From positions 41,599,035 to 41,663,034 of the forward strand of contig NC_079209.1 of NCBI RefSeq assembly GCF_026745355.1: 64,000 nucleotides of DNA, read 5' to 3'. The stretch is from Beta vulgaris subsp. vulgaris. Lineage: Eukaryota > Streptophyta > Magnoliopsida > Caryophyllales > Amaranthaceae. The notes beneath the pieces were generated by a model. The model was not told the origin of the DNA. It saw only the letters and a program-made list of their open reading frames with translations, and ran no database searches. A program made the translations under genes and the position numbers. This document shows positions 48,011 to 59,147 of this stretch, one piece after another. Position 1 is the first letter of the stretch, and the number at the start of each line of letters is the position of its first letter.

Positions 48011-48399
48011 CTAGGTGTTAGTTGTAGGAACCATCTTTCGTGGTTCCTGTTCTTGACTAGGATTTGTTTTGACAGCCCATTTTTTCTTACTTATTGTCAT
48101 GTTTTTCCCAATCATTTATATTTTAATTTGATTATTATGTAATGACCTACCTTGCACAATACATACAAAACTTTCACTAGGTAGATCAACATATTCTTTG
48201 CTTGTTCCTTTCTTAGTTTTCAAAACCAAGACTTCCTTCCTCTTGTCTGTGTTTCAATCCATTAGAACTTTCATGATTTTGCCTCTGTTCCTTGCGACAA
48301 CCAGTTCCTTTTTAAGATTACTATCTGTTCCTTTAAAATATTTTCTCTTTATTCAACTTTTCAATCTCAGAGTCTGCCCTTTCAAAGGATTGATCTTAT

Positions 48400-49800
48400 G
48401 TCAAAGGAATCAGAATAGGGACAAACTTCAAGTGTGAAATCTCTAAATTAATTAGATAATTTTCATTTTTCAAACTTTCATAATATTCTTGATTTTCAGT
48501 TTTTATCAAATAAATCAAAGAATCTTGTTTCAACATCTGTTCTCATTTTCTTAAGCCATTCTATGTGTTCTTGCAGACTTTTAAGGCTTGTTCCGTTTGT
48601 TCACGTTTTTCACGTTCATCTCTACATTCAAGAATTGCATCATAAAGAAGATCATATATTTCAGGCCTAGATTTACCATCTAAGTCTGACTCAAGTCCAT
48701 GTTGACTTACCTCAACTTTTTCTTCATCTTCTTTTTCGTCAGTGTTTGCCATGAGGCAAAGATTTGATGTTTCTTCAGTTGGTTGTTCCTCTTCTTCTTC
48801 CGTCTCTGAATCTCCCCAAGCATATCATAGCTTTGCGCACATTTGCCTTAGAGAAAGGTGCTTTAGATTTTTTGTTCCTTTCAGCAAAGCGTTCCTTGTT
48901 CCTTTCTTTGGTTTTGTCATTTTCCCAAAGAGGACATTCCTTGATGAAGTGATCTGTACTACCACATTTATGACAAGCAGCTTTGTTAGAAAATTTCTTA
49001 GTTTTACCTTTGAAGTTTCCATTCTTCATGTTCCTGAACATCTTTCGAAATTTTCGAACCATGTGAGGGCCGCTTCTTCTTCTTCTGAGTCAGAATCATC
49101 TTCATCATCTGCTTTGAGAGCAATTGATTTTGATTTGGAGCTTTCACCATATTCAGTATCAAGGTGAAGCTCATGAGTCATAAGTGACCCGCCAGCTGTT
49201 TCTAAGTTGAACTTAGTGAAGTCTTTTGTTTCTTGAAGAGCAGTGACTTTAACCATCCATCCATCCTTAGGAAGACTCCTAAGAACCTTTCGAACCTGTT
49301 CCTCAGATGAAATAAACTTTCCAAGAGAAGCCAACTCAAATTAATGTTAGTAAAACGAGTAAACATGTCTCGGATGCTTTCCTTAGATTTCATGCAGAAC
49401 AGTTCATATTGATTCATAAGTAAATCAATTTTCGATCTTTTAACTTCATTAGTTCCTTCGTGGGTTACTTCTAGTAAATCCCAGTATTTGCTTTGCGGAT
49501 TTGCATCCCATGATCCTATTATGCTCATGGGGTCCAGTCCACAATGCAAAGTTAAGCTACTTCATTTTTTAAAGATTGTCATAAGAGAGGTGAGAGTACC
49601 GTCATTTTTGTCATTTGTAGTTGTGACTTCGAAATCACCAACTTCAATGACTCTCCATACCTGATAGTTTTCAGCTTTGATGAATATCTCCATGCGGTTC
49701 TTCCAATAGTTGTAGTACTTCCCATTGAACATAGGAGGCTTTGAGTGGAATAACCTTCTTCAAGTTTCTCGGTGGTATTCATTGTTCCTTGGATCTTTTT
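48400..49800 (-). pseudogene. SIRE Gag
   Basis: Blocks, in order: YWDLLEVTHEGTNEVKRSKI then LLMNQYELFCMKS (49500-49390; UBN2 Gag), RKVLRSLPKDGWMVKVTALQ (49300), LMTHELHLDTEYGESSKSKS (49180), an acidic stretch, zinc knuckle CHKCGSTDHFIKEC (48970), and a Lys/Glu-rich tail down to 48561 (LDGKSRPEIYDLLYDAILEC). Upstream wording near 49580-49780 (YSSKLKTIRYGE) is the Gag start region. At least three frameshifts break it. Confidence 0.88.
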
Positions 49801-49831
49801 CTCAATAGGGTTTCCTATCTTACGTGAGTTC

Positions 49832-49846
49832 TGGCTCTGATACCAA
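49832..49846 (-). other. SIRE primer-binding site (tRNA-Met)
   Basis: On the minus strand TTGGTATCAGAGCCA directly follows the 5' LTR. TGGTATCAGAGC is the standard complement of initiator tRNA-Met in plant Copia elements. Confidence 0.9.
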
Positions 49847-49847
49847 T

Positions 49848-51216
49848 AATTATTTCTCTAGGAACACTACAAGAGGGGGGGTGAATTGTAGGTATAGAAA
49901 TAAACGTAACTTTTTGCGGAAATTAAAACTTAAACAAATAAACAAGCTAGAGGAACAAGAGGGATTTTTACGAGGAAAAATTTCTTGGGCCCAACAAGAA
50001 GAAACAACCTCGACCACTAGAGATTTTAAACTCAACTCTTTCACTAATTAGGCCAAACAACTTTGTTACAACCTAATTCTAACTCGAGCCACACCTTGAG
50101 TTCCTAAACTCAAGTTCCTGAGCCACTGTTCCCTTAACAGCAGTTCCTCTCAACTTCACTCGAAGTTTCCACTATACAAGCTTCACTCAAAGCCTCTCTC
50201 TTACAGAACTTCACTCAAAGTTCCCTTACCCCAAAAACCAAAATACATTTGATCGAAATAAGCTTAGTGGAATTAGAGTAAGAAAGCAAAGAACAAATGG
50301 CTATTATGAGAGAATGAAGGCACTGACACTTAATTAGTTAAACTCACTTAATCTTTAGTCAGACACAATTTGGAACTTATCTAGACTTCAATATTTATAG
50401 TATACTCATAAAGAACGTGGGATTAAAACTTGATTACATGTTAAGTCCATTAACCCATGATGTTCCTTCCCCTAAGGAACACGTTTCACATCATGTCCCA
50501 TGATCCCATGATCTAAAAATGAACGTGGATATATTTTAGCCATTACTCCTAAGTAATAGGAGTTCCTTGAGCTTTATCCGAAAATCAGTTTTACAAAAAC
50601 AGTTTTTATCTTTAAAACTGAATTTTTAATCTTTAAGAAAATAATATCTTTTAAACAAATTCTATCTTACAAACCGGATATTTATTTTCTTCCTTTTTCC
50701 GAAAAACAAAATCTTTTACTCAAACGGATTTTTTTTTAAACTGATTTTATCATTTGAAATTAGATAAAACTAATTTCCTATAATTTAGGCATGACATACT
50801 CAATTGCACTTTTAACCGTTACACTTATGCACGCCTAAGTCTAGTTCCTTTTATTAACTAAGTTCCTTTAACATATTCGTTTAGTGTCACTTAGTTTGTT
50901 CCTTTCAAAGGAACAAACTCTCATTCTCAAATAAAGTTGCCAATGTTCCTTACCATTCTTACTTTGTTCCTTTATATTGGAACTAGAAATAAAACGCCTA
51001 GCTTTTATTCTTCTTGATCTAATGCTTGCTCCAGTATCAACTTATAGAAACTTCTTTACTTAGCCTTTGAAATCCTCTCTTGACTTCTTCCTTGACTTCG
51101 TATTCTCCCAGTTCCATTCATTGATACCTTAAACACCATACACTTAAATAACTCATTAGTTCACTACTTAGTTTGTATCTTTGTTTCTTTGTCATCATCA
51201 AAACTAGGGTTCAACA
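49848..51216 (-). repeat. SIRE 5' LTR
   Basis: 1,369 bp, TGTTGAACCC at its start (51216 downwards). It matches the solo LTR at 16212-17579 in inverse orientation. Both are rich in GTTCCTT/AAGGAAC words, scattered at irregular intervals. Confidence 0.92.
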
Positions 51217-51451
51217 AATTGGAGATTGAGGAAGGTGAATGCCATGAATCATGGAGTGTGATTTGTGAATCAAGATAGATGGAGTGTGATGTTTGAGGAA
51301 GGAAGGGTGAAGAACGTGGGCTAGCTTCTTTTTTAAAATTGGGCCCTCCAAAATTAAACCAATTTTTTTAAAAATTGGGGTCATGTGCAAAGAGGCACTT
51401 TGCACACCCCTTGTTACGGGCGTGGGTTTGATAGTCCTGAAAAATAATACT

Positions 51452-52840
51452 TCTATAAAATCTATACAAATATATTAAAAGGCGTGCGAAAAAAAGCTTA
51501 TGTTCCACGTGGCACTCTCCACAAATTTCTAACGGAAATGTTTTATGTCTATGTGTACTCATCACTTAAAAAAAAAAAAAGCATAAGTGCAAGGTATCGA
51601 ACACGTGACCTTTGAAATGAAAAGTAAGAGTTTAACCATCAATACACTATGACTTTGTTATCTAATGTTTCAAATAAAATATGATGAAGCCTTGTAATAA
51701 TTATAATTAACTAGAAGACTTTAACAAATATATACATCTCTAACACTCTTATTACGCTTACAAGAAAATATTGATGTCATATTCTCTTACCACAATTCCT
51801 TTTAGGTAGTGTTTGGAAACTTGTAATTCATTTCAATTCCTTGATTTCAATACTTGGAATTAAAATCCCAACATTCAATTCCAATTCATTTGTTTGGCAA
51901 AGCTAAGAAATTCAAATTCATGATTCCTAATTACCGTGTTGCTTGGAAAGTCCATGTGACTTCATTTCAGAATTTGGGATTTTTTTTTGTTTTTTGAAAA
52001 GTAAGTGATAAAATTATTTCCTACCATCAATTCTCCTTTCTTTCTCTCTCCTCTTTCTTTGCCCATATTTACAAACTTTTTGCAGAATCCATGGCCTCAA
52101 TGGCGTAGCAATGGAGCTCATTCCTCGTTGTCGTACCGCGTATATATGGCACACACGAACAACACGAAACTTTCAGTCTTTCATCTCCTTGTTGCTTACA
52201 ATGCGAAATCGAAAACCGAACAATGTTAAAACCACAACACCAAGGTTATCGGAATCGGAGATCTAGAGAGAGAAATATGAAGCTTGAATAAGTAGATTCA
52301 TGGTGAAATTTGGATTAAAATTTTAACATAAGATAAAAAAAAGTTAGCAGAGAGAAAGTAGGGATCTAGTGATCGAGTAGAGATGAGATATGAAGGAAAG
52401 AGAAATTAAGATGAGAGATGGAGGAGAGAGACTTGCATATTACCAGAAAACGGTTGAGTAATAGTTAGTAGATGAGCTTCACTTTGGGGATTTGAAATGA
52501 CTTGTATTTAGAATGTATTTGCAAATCCTTAAGTTAGCTTATTTTTAATAAAGGTATGGAATTGGCTCAAATCCAAGTTCAAATAATTTGGATTGCCAAA
52601 CAACTAAATTGGCTCAATTACAGCATTTCAAATGCAATGCTCATATCCAAACAGGCCATTAAGGTATTGTTTTCAAACTCAAATCTTTAACTTTTTGTTA
52701 CTTATCACGTTGTGACGTGTATTTTTCAATTTCTCAATGGACAAAAAATATGAAAATTAGCAAAATATTATGAAATTTAAAAATAATAACATATTTTTTT
52801 TATTGTAACTTACTCGAGACATCGCCCGGGTAAAAAAAAA
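51452..52840 (+). mobile_element. Helitron-like element, host of a MITE
   Basis: It begins TCTATAAAATCTATACAAAT, then AAAAGGCGTGCG and CCACGTGGCAC, matching the 5' part of the 376-731 element. A tRNA-like segment lies on the opposite strand at 51595-51660 (ATTGATGGTTAAAC... GTGTTCGATACC). A worn 3' end may be CATCGCCCGGGT at 52819-52830, but a CTAG terminus is missing. The base before the start is T, not the expected A, so the exact ends are unsure. Confidence 0.4.
51805..52658. mobile_element. MITE-like foldback element, TTA flanks
   Basis: The ends GGTAGTGTTTGGAAAC and, inward from the right, TGGCCTGTTTGGATATG resemble each other around GTTTGGA. TTA lies on each side (51802-51804 and 52659-52661). 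The flanks of both arms carry paired TTTGGCAAAG/ATTGCCAAAC words. A leader-like piece with ATGGCCTCAATGGCG (52091-52105) may be captured gene sequence. Ends and size (about 0.85 kb) suit a Harbinger-type MITE. Confidence 0.6.
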
Positions 52841-53437
52841 AAAATTCAAATCTTTAAAGGAAACCAACACAATTATCCCCTCAATATTTAGGTTGGGCCA
52901 GCAGGCGATAAATAAAAGTACATAGAATAAGACATGGGTTAAACATCAGGGTCACACCTAAAGTCTTCGGGCTTGGATGTGATTTGGGCCAAAACAGACA
53001 GATTAAACTGCTCTTTACTAAATCATTTATGACATGCTTATAAAATCAATGGTACAACTGTAAAAGCATTGCTGCCCCCAACAAAGATGTGATGCTTCTG
53101 TTTAGTTTACTAGTGTTTATTGGCGGTGCATCATAGTTCAACATCATATCTTTTCTTTTACCAACACATTCAACATTACTTTTACATTAGCATAAAATTG
53201 ATCTAGCATGTTGTGTCAATGTCATCTTTACTTGCCGTGAATAGCATAATTTACGTGTGTCAGTCTATGCTTATATTGGTAATTTAAACTCTACGAAGAT
53301 TTCTCTTTTAACCCATTTCATTTTGTCCTTGGCTTCCTTTCCCTTTCTTTTTTGTGTGTCATATGGGAGAGAGAAATTTCTAATTCATCCTCGAGATAAA
53401 TCAATTCAAAACTGTAAAGCACGTGATATAAGTACTA
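52841..53437. other. No recognisable feature
   Basis: AT-rich sequence without supported frames or terminal repeats. Confidence 0.4.
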
Positions 53438-53789
53438 TTCTCTTTGTCTCAAAATATAATTCTCATTTTTATTTTAGGTGTTTCAAAATATAGTTCTTAT
53501 TTTTATATTTAGTTTCACATTTTTTAGTAATTAGTCTAAAAAAACAGTGTCCCATACTCCCATCATTTATTTACTTTTTGAATTTTGTTTTTTTTCTTTA
53601 TTTATTCAACAAAAATGTTACAATTAATGCTCTTTCACTCATTATTCTCCATTTTCTCTCTTAAAATCATCTTTTTCCATACAATATCTATTTAAATAAA
53701 CAAAAAATATTTAGTATCCTCTTAGATTCTACATGCATAAATTACCATAAAAAATGAAAACTAAAAACTATATTTTGGAACGGAAGGAG
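53438..53789. mobile_element. Stowaway-type MITE downstream of the AGP gene
   Basis: The left end TTCTCTTTGTCTCAAAATAT and the right end, inward CTCCTTCCGTTCCAAAATAT, are the common Stowaway termini. TA lies on both sides. It ends about 0.1 kb beyond the proposed polyadenylation site of the AGP gene. Confidence 0.8.
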
Positions 53790-53906
53790 TAATAATCTAA
53801 TACAGTCGTGGAGGCCAAATACGCAAGAGTGTGCGTTTCCTTTAAACATGCATTATATGCATAAGTTGTACAGCCACAAGATCTCAAAATATATGTGCCG
53901 AACAAA

Positions 53907-53912
53907 TTTATT
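53907..53912 (-). terminator. Candidate polyadenylation signal of the AGP gene
   Basis: AATAAA on the minus strand about 390 bases after the stop codon at 54305. No transcript evidence. Plant signals are loose, so this is only the best match. Confidence 0.35.
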
Positions 53913-54304
53913 ACAGTGTTACTGAGTAAGTATAAACGATCAAAGATTTAAAATAATTTTTGTTCGGCGTATTTTGAATAAGAAACGTATAACCCTCCTG
54001 GAGGGGGGATGGGGTTGTGTTTTGTTCTGGTATTAAGAGTAGACTTGGAGACAAAATAGAGGCAGTATTTACTAAAAGTAATAGGCTAAATGAATTTACT
54101 AATACAATCTCATACAAGATACGACTCACCCCGGAGAGAACATAAACTAACCCTCAAAAATCTCACAAGAAAAAAGAATCCACCTGAATGTATAAATCCA
54201 AAATACAAGAGGGCACAAAATGACATATCCAATAATACATTAATGTAATCAATACAACAATAATATGAGTATCTCAGGGATAACCGAAAGCAGCTGAATG
54301 TTTC

Positions 54305-57300
54305 TTAGAATAGCAAGGCCAATAGAGCACATCCTGAGATCAAGCTTCCAATCAACTTTGACATGGACCACATCCTTTCAACTCCACTCTGCATTACAAT
54401 TTTATATCTCATATCAGCTCTAAACTACACATTCTACAAATATATAGTTACATTAAGCCATGCCAATTCATGCATAGTCTGTATATCACCTATGAAACTC
54501 GAAAACCTGATCCCGGAACGTTTTTGTTTTTGAAGCCCCGGCCAAATCTGTGCTAATATAACCCGAAAATGGCCGGAGGTTTCCCCATTTCTGATACGTT
54601 TATGTACTTTGAAACATATCACTCCCCAATCCATAAATATGTGAGTTTGTTTTTTTTTTCATAGGGTACAAAAGTATTTAAGAAACAGCTGACTTTTCCT
54701 TATATAGGTAACTTGCGGGGCCACCTCCACAAACTCTTCTAACAAATCACAGCTAACTAAAACTAGCATGTCTATCCTAAGTCACGAGTTTCATCTAGTA
54801 AGCATTGAATATACCTTGAAAACAAAGGCACCTCTCCCTATATTGGGCAGAGATAATTATTCTCAAAAAGAAAGGACAGAATCTCTCAAAACTTAATTTG
54901 AAATGAGATTAGATCTACTAATCATGTTTCATAATGCTCACGACAATTATTAAGGTAAACAGAGAAAAATAACCTATAAAATAGCATCCAAGGTATAACA
55001 GGCTCAAGGACTGTTCCCTTCGCGATCATTGAGCTAGTCTATCACATAATTGCCACCTAACATGTATTCTCAAAGCAATATTATTGCATGTTGTAGATGG
55101 ACCCACAGAAATCACTTAACCACCACCCAACAACATAAAATGATAGATTCGTAGGATAATGTATCCATTTGAATCCTTTCATCTAACAGATCTGGGAACA
55201 ACTCTTTTTATAGTGTTTAGGGCTTGAAATTGTCAAGCTAGGTTACAAGGTTTAAATGCAATAGATGGAAGGACCTTGTAACAGACATACTTCCTCTGTT
55301 TTTTTTATTACATCATTTCGTATTTCATGTTTGTCAAGACATTCTTTGAACATCAATATCTCTAACTGCTTATAAGAAAAAAAATATTGATATTTGGAAT
55401 ATTTGCATTAGAGACGAATCTAACAAGACCCCAAAGGACTAGTTTTTTTCTTATAATGTGAGATAGCTTAACAAAGTTGGTTGATAAATAGCGCCAAAAA
55501 CAAAATGTGCAATTAAAACAAACGGCGAAAATATATAGTACCTACTGGCTATCGGTAATCAGTAGCTATCTAAAGCGACAAATGAATATCAGGGTTAGCG
55601 AGAAATGAATATCGAAACCCCAATGCTCCTCAGATCATTTGATCTAATAAGTTTTTTGTCGATTTCATCTCTATTTCCTTACACGCCAGTAATGTGTCAA
55701 TTTCGCGAACTAAAATGCTTAGAAGGAAAAGAGTTGAACCCCCAACCTACCAAGTAATAAGATCTAAGAAAAGAAAAAAAAAACAATTCGAATCATCAAT
55801 CCTCATCAAGAGGAATGCATCAATTGTTTGTTAAGATTAGAGGTTTTAAAAGAATATGATGGAAGTGAAAACATAACAACCAAAGTCTGTTTCATGCAAG
55901 CTACATAGTATGTAGGTCCTGATAAATGAATAAAGGAAACAAAGCATATGTTTGGCCCAAAAGACATTAACATCATAATGTAGCAGACAAATCAAGTAAA
56001 AGCACATGGTTAATTCATCACAAAGCTACACCAATAATCCATATTTGGTGGTCCCTATATCTTGTACAAGAGGCCACCCGTGGTTCCCTTTAAAGCTAAG
56101 CAAAGTTATCCCGATCTAGGGATCTTCAATGTGGCAACAAACAGCTGGAAGCATTACTAAAATATACTATAGGCTTTTCCCATAGTATTTCACTTGAGTA
56201 ATAAAACCGCTATACATGTCTACCATCTAATTAATAACACATGTATTAGATTCATTATCTCAATAATAAGGAAGTTAAGTGCATATAAATATTCAACATT
56301 TTGTTAAATACATACCTAATGCAGGAAAAAAAAACCCATTATGTTACTACTTATAATCAATTTTGTCCAACAAAAGTGTACGATGCTCTATTTTAATGAA
56401 GGTTATTAATTTCACCCACCTTTATATAGTAGTTCAATTTCTAATATATACAAAATTATTCAATAAGAAAAAGTGGCAAGCAAATGGAAATAATGTTTAT
56501 CTTACCGTTGCCTCCAATGACAATAGTTTAGAGATCTATGACAAATTCAATCAGTGTTCTTTATACATAGTTTTTTTTTTTTAGGTATATATTCTTTTTT
56601 TTTTTTAAAGGATTAGGTATATATTCTTAATACATAGTTATTGCGCAAATTTTGAACTTTTACTTCTTATTATTAGCTTTTGGGAGTTTGGGAATACATT
56701 GCTGTAAATCAACCAAATGTTCACAATTCAAATCATGAATGACTCAATGGATCATTACTACAAATCACTTTCTCCATTTTGAATCAGATGCAATTACTAA
56801 AAAGTAATTTACAATAAAACAAATCCAACAAAATCATACATAATAGAATTTTGATTTTAAATACCGATAAGTCAAAAGGCTTAGTAAAGCTTGATGCGTA
56901 CTCCGTTCTTTCGAAATTATAACATTTTGACTCATGCCAATGCCCAAAAATTATATACTATCTGCATTTTTTATTATGTGCAATGATTTGACGTAAAGTA
57001 AAGAAGGAAAATGTCTAATTTGCAAATAATACAAAACGGAGATAGTAAATACAAATTTTATGAGTAAAAACTTATAAAATGGTGATATATTAGAGATACA
57101 CGTTATCACGAATCCAGTATAATGTTTTAAATACTTCCTCTGTTTCTTTTTAAGTGACACATTTGCATAGTGTTTATTATTCACAGTTTAAACTTTAATT
57201 AGCTTTGGTGATTTACATTTTAGGAAAAACATAGTTATGTGGGATAGATTCGTCTGAATGTGAATTTTTTTAATATCAACTTTTTATAATTTTTACTTAT

Positions 57301-58599
57301 TAATAATTGAAGATATTAATGGTTAAAATAATGCATTGGCAAACGTGAAAACAAGAAATGTGTTACTTAAAAAGAAACGGAGGTTAGTATATAATACTTC
57401 AGTTAAATATTATTGCCCAATCAAAGTATCTCATTTACATTATCGATTCGGTTGTGGTAAATCAATGTGAATTTTTTTTTACTCGCTTAGTAAAACAGAC
57501 CAGACGACATAAGAAATAAAAACCAACGCTATACTAGTACATTTGTGATGTTTGAGTGTTTGACTAGGGAAAAATAACTCATGTCAGTGTACAGTTGACT
57601 CCAGTCAACCCCTTTGAAATAATTTACCAAGCAAATGTAGTAATAAAAACAAAAGCAAAAGAAAGAAAAAGTGGAAAAAATGCATGCCAATTACCATGAC
57701 AGTAAATTAGTAATGTAACAAAAGATCCAAAACATATGTGCACCGTACGCAGAAACACTAAAAAGTAAAAACACACACATTACACATATCATAACACACA
57801 TGCGCGTGTTGATGTTAGGTTAACATGTAACACCAGATCTAACACCTAAAGGTTTTAGATCTATACGTGTATATGTTAGGGTGTTAGTAAGAAATTTGAA
57901 GTTCAACAAGTGAGATAGAAAAGGAAGAAAGAATACCTCATCATCAGCCTGAGCATTGGCGGGGCCAGGAGAGGCAGCACCCAACAAGCTAGGTCCAGGA
58001 GCTTCAGAAAGAGGAACAGGGGGAGATGCTGCAAGAGATGGACCGGGAGTAGCCGCAACAGGGGCAACAACAGGAGAAGTGCTCAAAGGAGCTGGCGTAA
58101 CAGCAGGTGGCGGAGTTGATACTGGAGGAGGTGCTGAAACTGGTGGTGGAGTAGCTGGAGGTGGTGTAGCTACTGGTGGAGGAGGAGAAGAAACCACTGG
58201 AGGTGGTGTTGCTGCCACAGGTGGAGGGGTAGCAACTGGTGGTGGTGATTGTTGTGGAGCTTGAGCTACTTGTGGTGGTGGTGCAGTGGTGGTTTGTGTT
58301 GGTGGTGAGGCGGTTGGTGGTTGCGTTGCTGGTGGTGGTTGGCTAGCTTGTGGTGGCTGTGTAGCTTGTGGTGGTTGCGCTGCGGGTGGTGGCTGGCTAG
58401 CTTGTGGTGGTTGTGTTGCGGGTGGGGGCTGGCTAGCTTGCGGTGGTTGCGTTGCGGGTGGTGGTTGTGTTGTGGGTGGTGGTTGTGTTGTGGGTGGTGG
58501 TTGGGTAGATTGTGATGGTGATGCGGCGGGTGATTGGCCACCGACGACGGAGAGAGTAATGCAGATGAGGCCAAGCAAAAGCGTGGCCTTTAGATCCAT
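54305..58599 (-). CDS. Classical arabinogalactan protein (AGP19-like), two exons, GPI-anchored
   Basis: Exon 1 runs 58599 to 57937 and exon 2 runs 54388 to 54305, joined in phase 0 across GAG|GTATTC and ATGCAG|AGTGGAG, giving 248 residues. Residues 1-21 are a signal peptide ending VVGG, before Gln22. Residues 22 to about 210 are a Pro/Ala/Ser/Thr domain of TQPPP, SQPPP, ATPPP and SPGP words, where proline is normally hydroxylated and carries arabinogalactan. One SPPPP word is extensin-like. Exon 2 codes SGVERMWSMSKLIGSLISGC plus ALLALLF and a stop, a short polar part and a hydrophobic tail expected of a GPI-anchor signal. Such proteins sit on the outer plasma membrane and cell wall. The single-frame reading past 57937 runs into the intron (VFFLPFLSH...) and loses the anchor. 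No Lys-rich box is seen. Not disrupted by any transposon in its exons. Confidence 0.87.
55290..55538. mobile_element. Stowaway-type MITE (divergent), in AGP intron
   Basis: The left end CTTCCTCTGTTTTTTTTATT after TA and the right end, inward TTTCGCCGTTTGTTTTAATT, form imperfect inverted repeats, with TA near both sides. The right limit is uncertain by a few bases. Confidence 0.55.
56901..57045. mobile_element. Stowaway MITE, 145 bp, in AGP intron
   Basis: The left end CTCCGTTCTTTCGAAATTAT and the right end, inward CTATCTCCGTTTTGTATTAT, are flanked by TA on both sides. Confidence 0.75.
57134..57387. mobile_element. Stowaway MITE, 254 bp, in AGP intron
   Basis: The left end CTTCCTCTGTTTCTTTTTAA and the right end, inward CTAACCTCCGTTTCTTTTTA, pair over more than 20 bases and are flanked by TA. 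It lies about 550 bp inside the intron from its 5' splice site. Confidence 0.85.
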
Positions 58600-58649
58600 T
58601 TTTCTGTTTTGTGTGTTGGGAGTTCTTTTTTTTGGTTTTTTGGAAGACT

Positions 58650-58751
58650 AGAGTGGAGAGTGAGGAGTGAGGAGTGAGGGAGGAGTGAGGAGTGAGGAGT
58701 GAGGAGAGTGAGCGGCGGAGAAGAGAAGAAGGGGAGGAGGTAGTAAATATA
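58650..58751 (-). promoter_or_regulatory. AGP core promoter and leader
   Basis: On the minus strand TATATTTA (58751-58744) is a TATA box about 145 bases before the ATG. Downstream is a strongly pyrimidine-rich leader (repeats of CTCACTC and CCTC, 58650-58735), a typical plant Y-patch-like context. The start is the only in-frame ATG before the signal peptide. Confidence 0.6.
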
Positions 58752-59138
58752 GGGGGGTGTAGAGGAAGAGAGAGAAAGTATTGCGTAAGGAAGATTCCAG
58801 CTTATTAACAATCACAATTCACATGCCACTAGTAATTAAGACTACCAACCAAAACAAAAAAATTTGGGGGTGGGCCTTGGTTATTTGGTGGCCCAGGTTG
58901 GGATGTCTGATCTTAAATCTCAAGTATACGCCATACGGCTATGCAAATTATTATGGATCAATATACTAATACTACTACACAAGTTCCACCTTCTTGTAAC
59001 ATGTATTTCGTTCTTATTAGGGTATGATGTGAAGGAAATAAAATAGTCCATTTTTAGGATCGTTTACATTAAGACTAATTAACTGCGTAGTTTGGGTGAT
59101 GATTTAAGTTGTTTGTTTTATATTTGGCAAATGATGAA
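58752..59138. other. AGP upstream region, nothing else recognisable
   Basis: AT-rich sequence without a frame I trust. It ends at the Mutator-like element. It may hold upstream elements of the AGP promoter. Confidence 0.4.
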
Positions 59139-59147
59139 TAATTACTA

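Larger units (their letters stand above)
44387..51216 (-). mobile_element. SIRE-type Ty1/Copia retrotransposon, internally deleted
   Basis: The 5' LTR lies at 49848-51216, with the tRNA-Met primer site TTGGTATCAGAGCC next to it (49832-49846). The order on the minus strand is gag, protease, part of integrase, reverse transcriptase, RNase H, a further frame and only the end of the 3' LTR (44387-44748). The flanks are AATAG (44382-44386) and AATTG (51217-51221), a 5-bp duplication with one difference. The integrase core is deleted, and about 1 kb of the 3' LTR is missing. Gag features, the extra 3' frame and the long LTR fit the SIRE lineage. Confidence 0.9.
54389..57936 (-). other. AGP intron, about 3.5 kb, with three MITEs
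   Basis: Begins GTATTC and ends AATGCAG on the minus strand. It holds Stowaway-type elements at 55290-55538, 56901-57045 and 57134-57387. The remainder has no supported frame. Large introns in AGP genes are uncommon. Confidence 0.75.

Noticed and set aside
54434..54634. 66-residue minus-strand frame next to the AGP anchor exon
   Set aside because: Lies in the intron, has no domain, and is not in frame with either exon through usable splice sites.
56040..56130. Possible 5S rRNA or tRNA-like stretch (GGTGGTCCCTATATCTTG...)
   Set aside because: Does not match 5S boxes or fold into a cloverleaf.
57820..57936. C-terminal extension of the AGP (VFFLPFLSHLLNF...)
   Set aside because: It begins exactly at a GT splice donor, and a fitting acceptor plus anchor-coding exon exists at 54388; read as intron.
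57956..58651. Plus-strand Gly/Trp-rich frames and the alternative minus-strand His/Asn-rich frame
   Set aside because: Shadows of the AGP coding repeat; the minus-strand frame with signal peptide and anchor exon explains the sequence.
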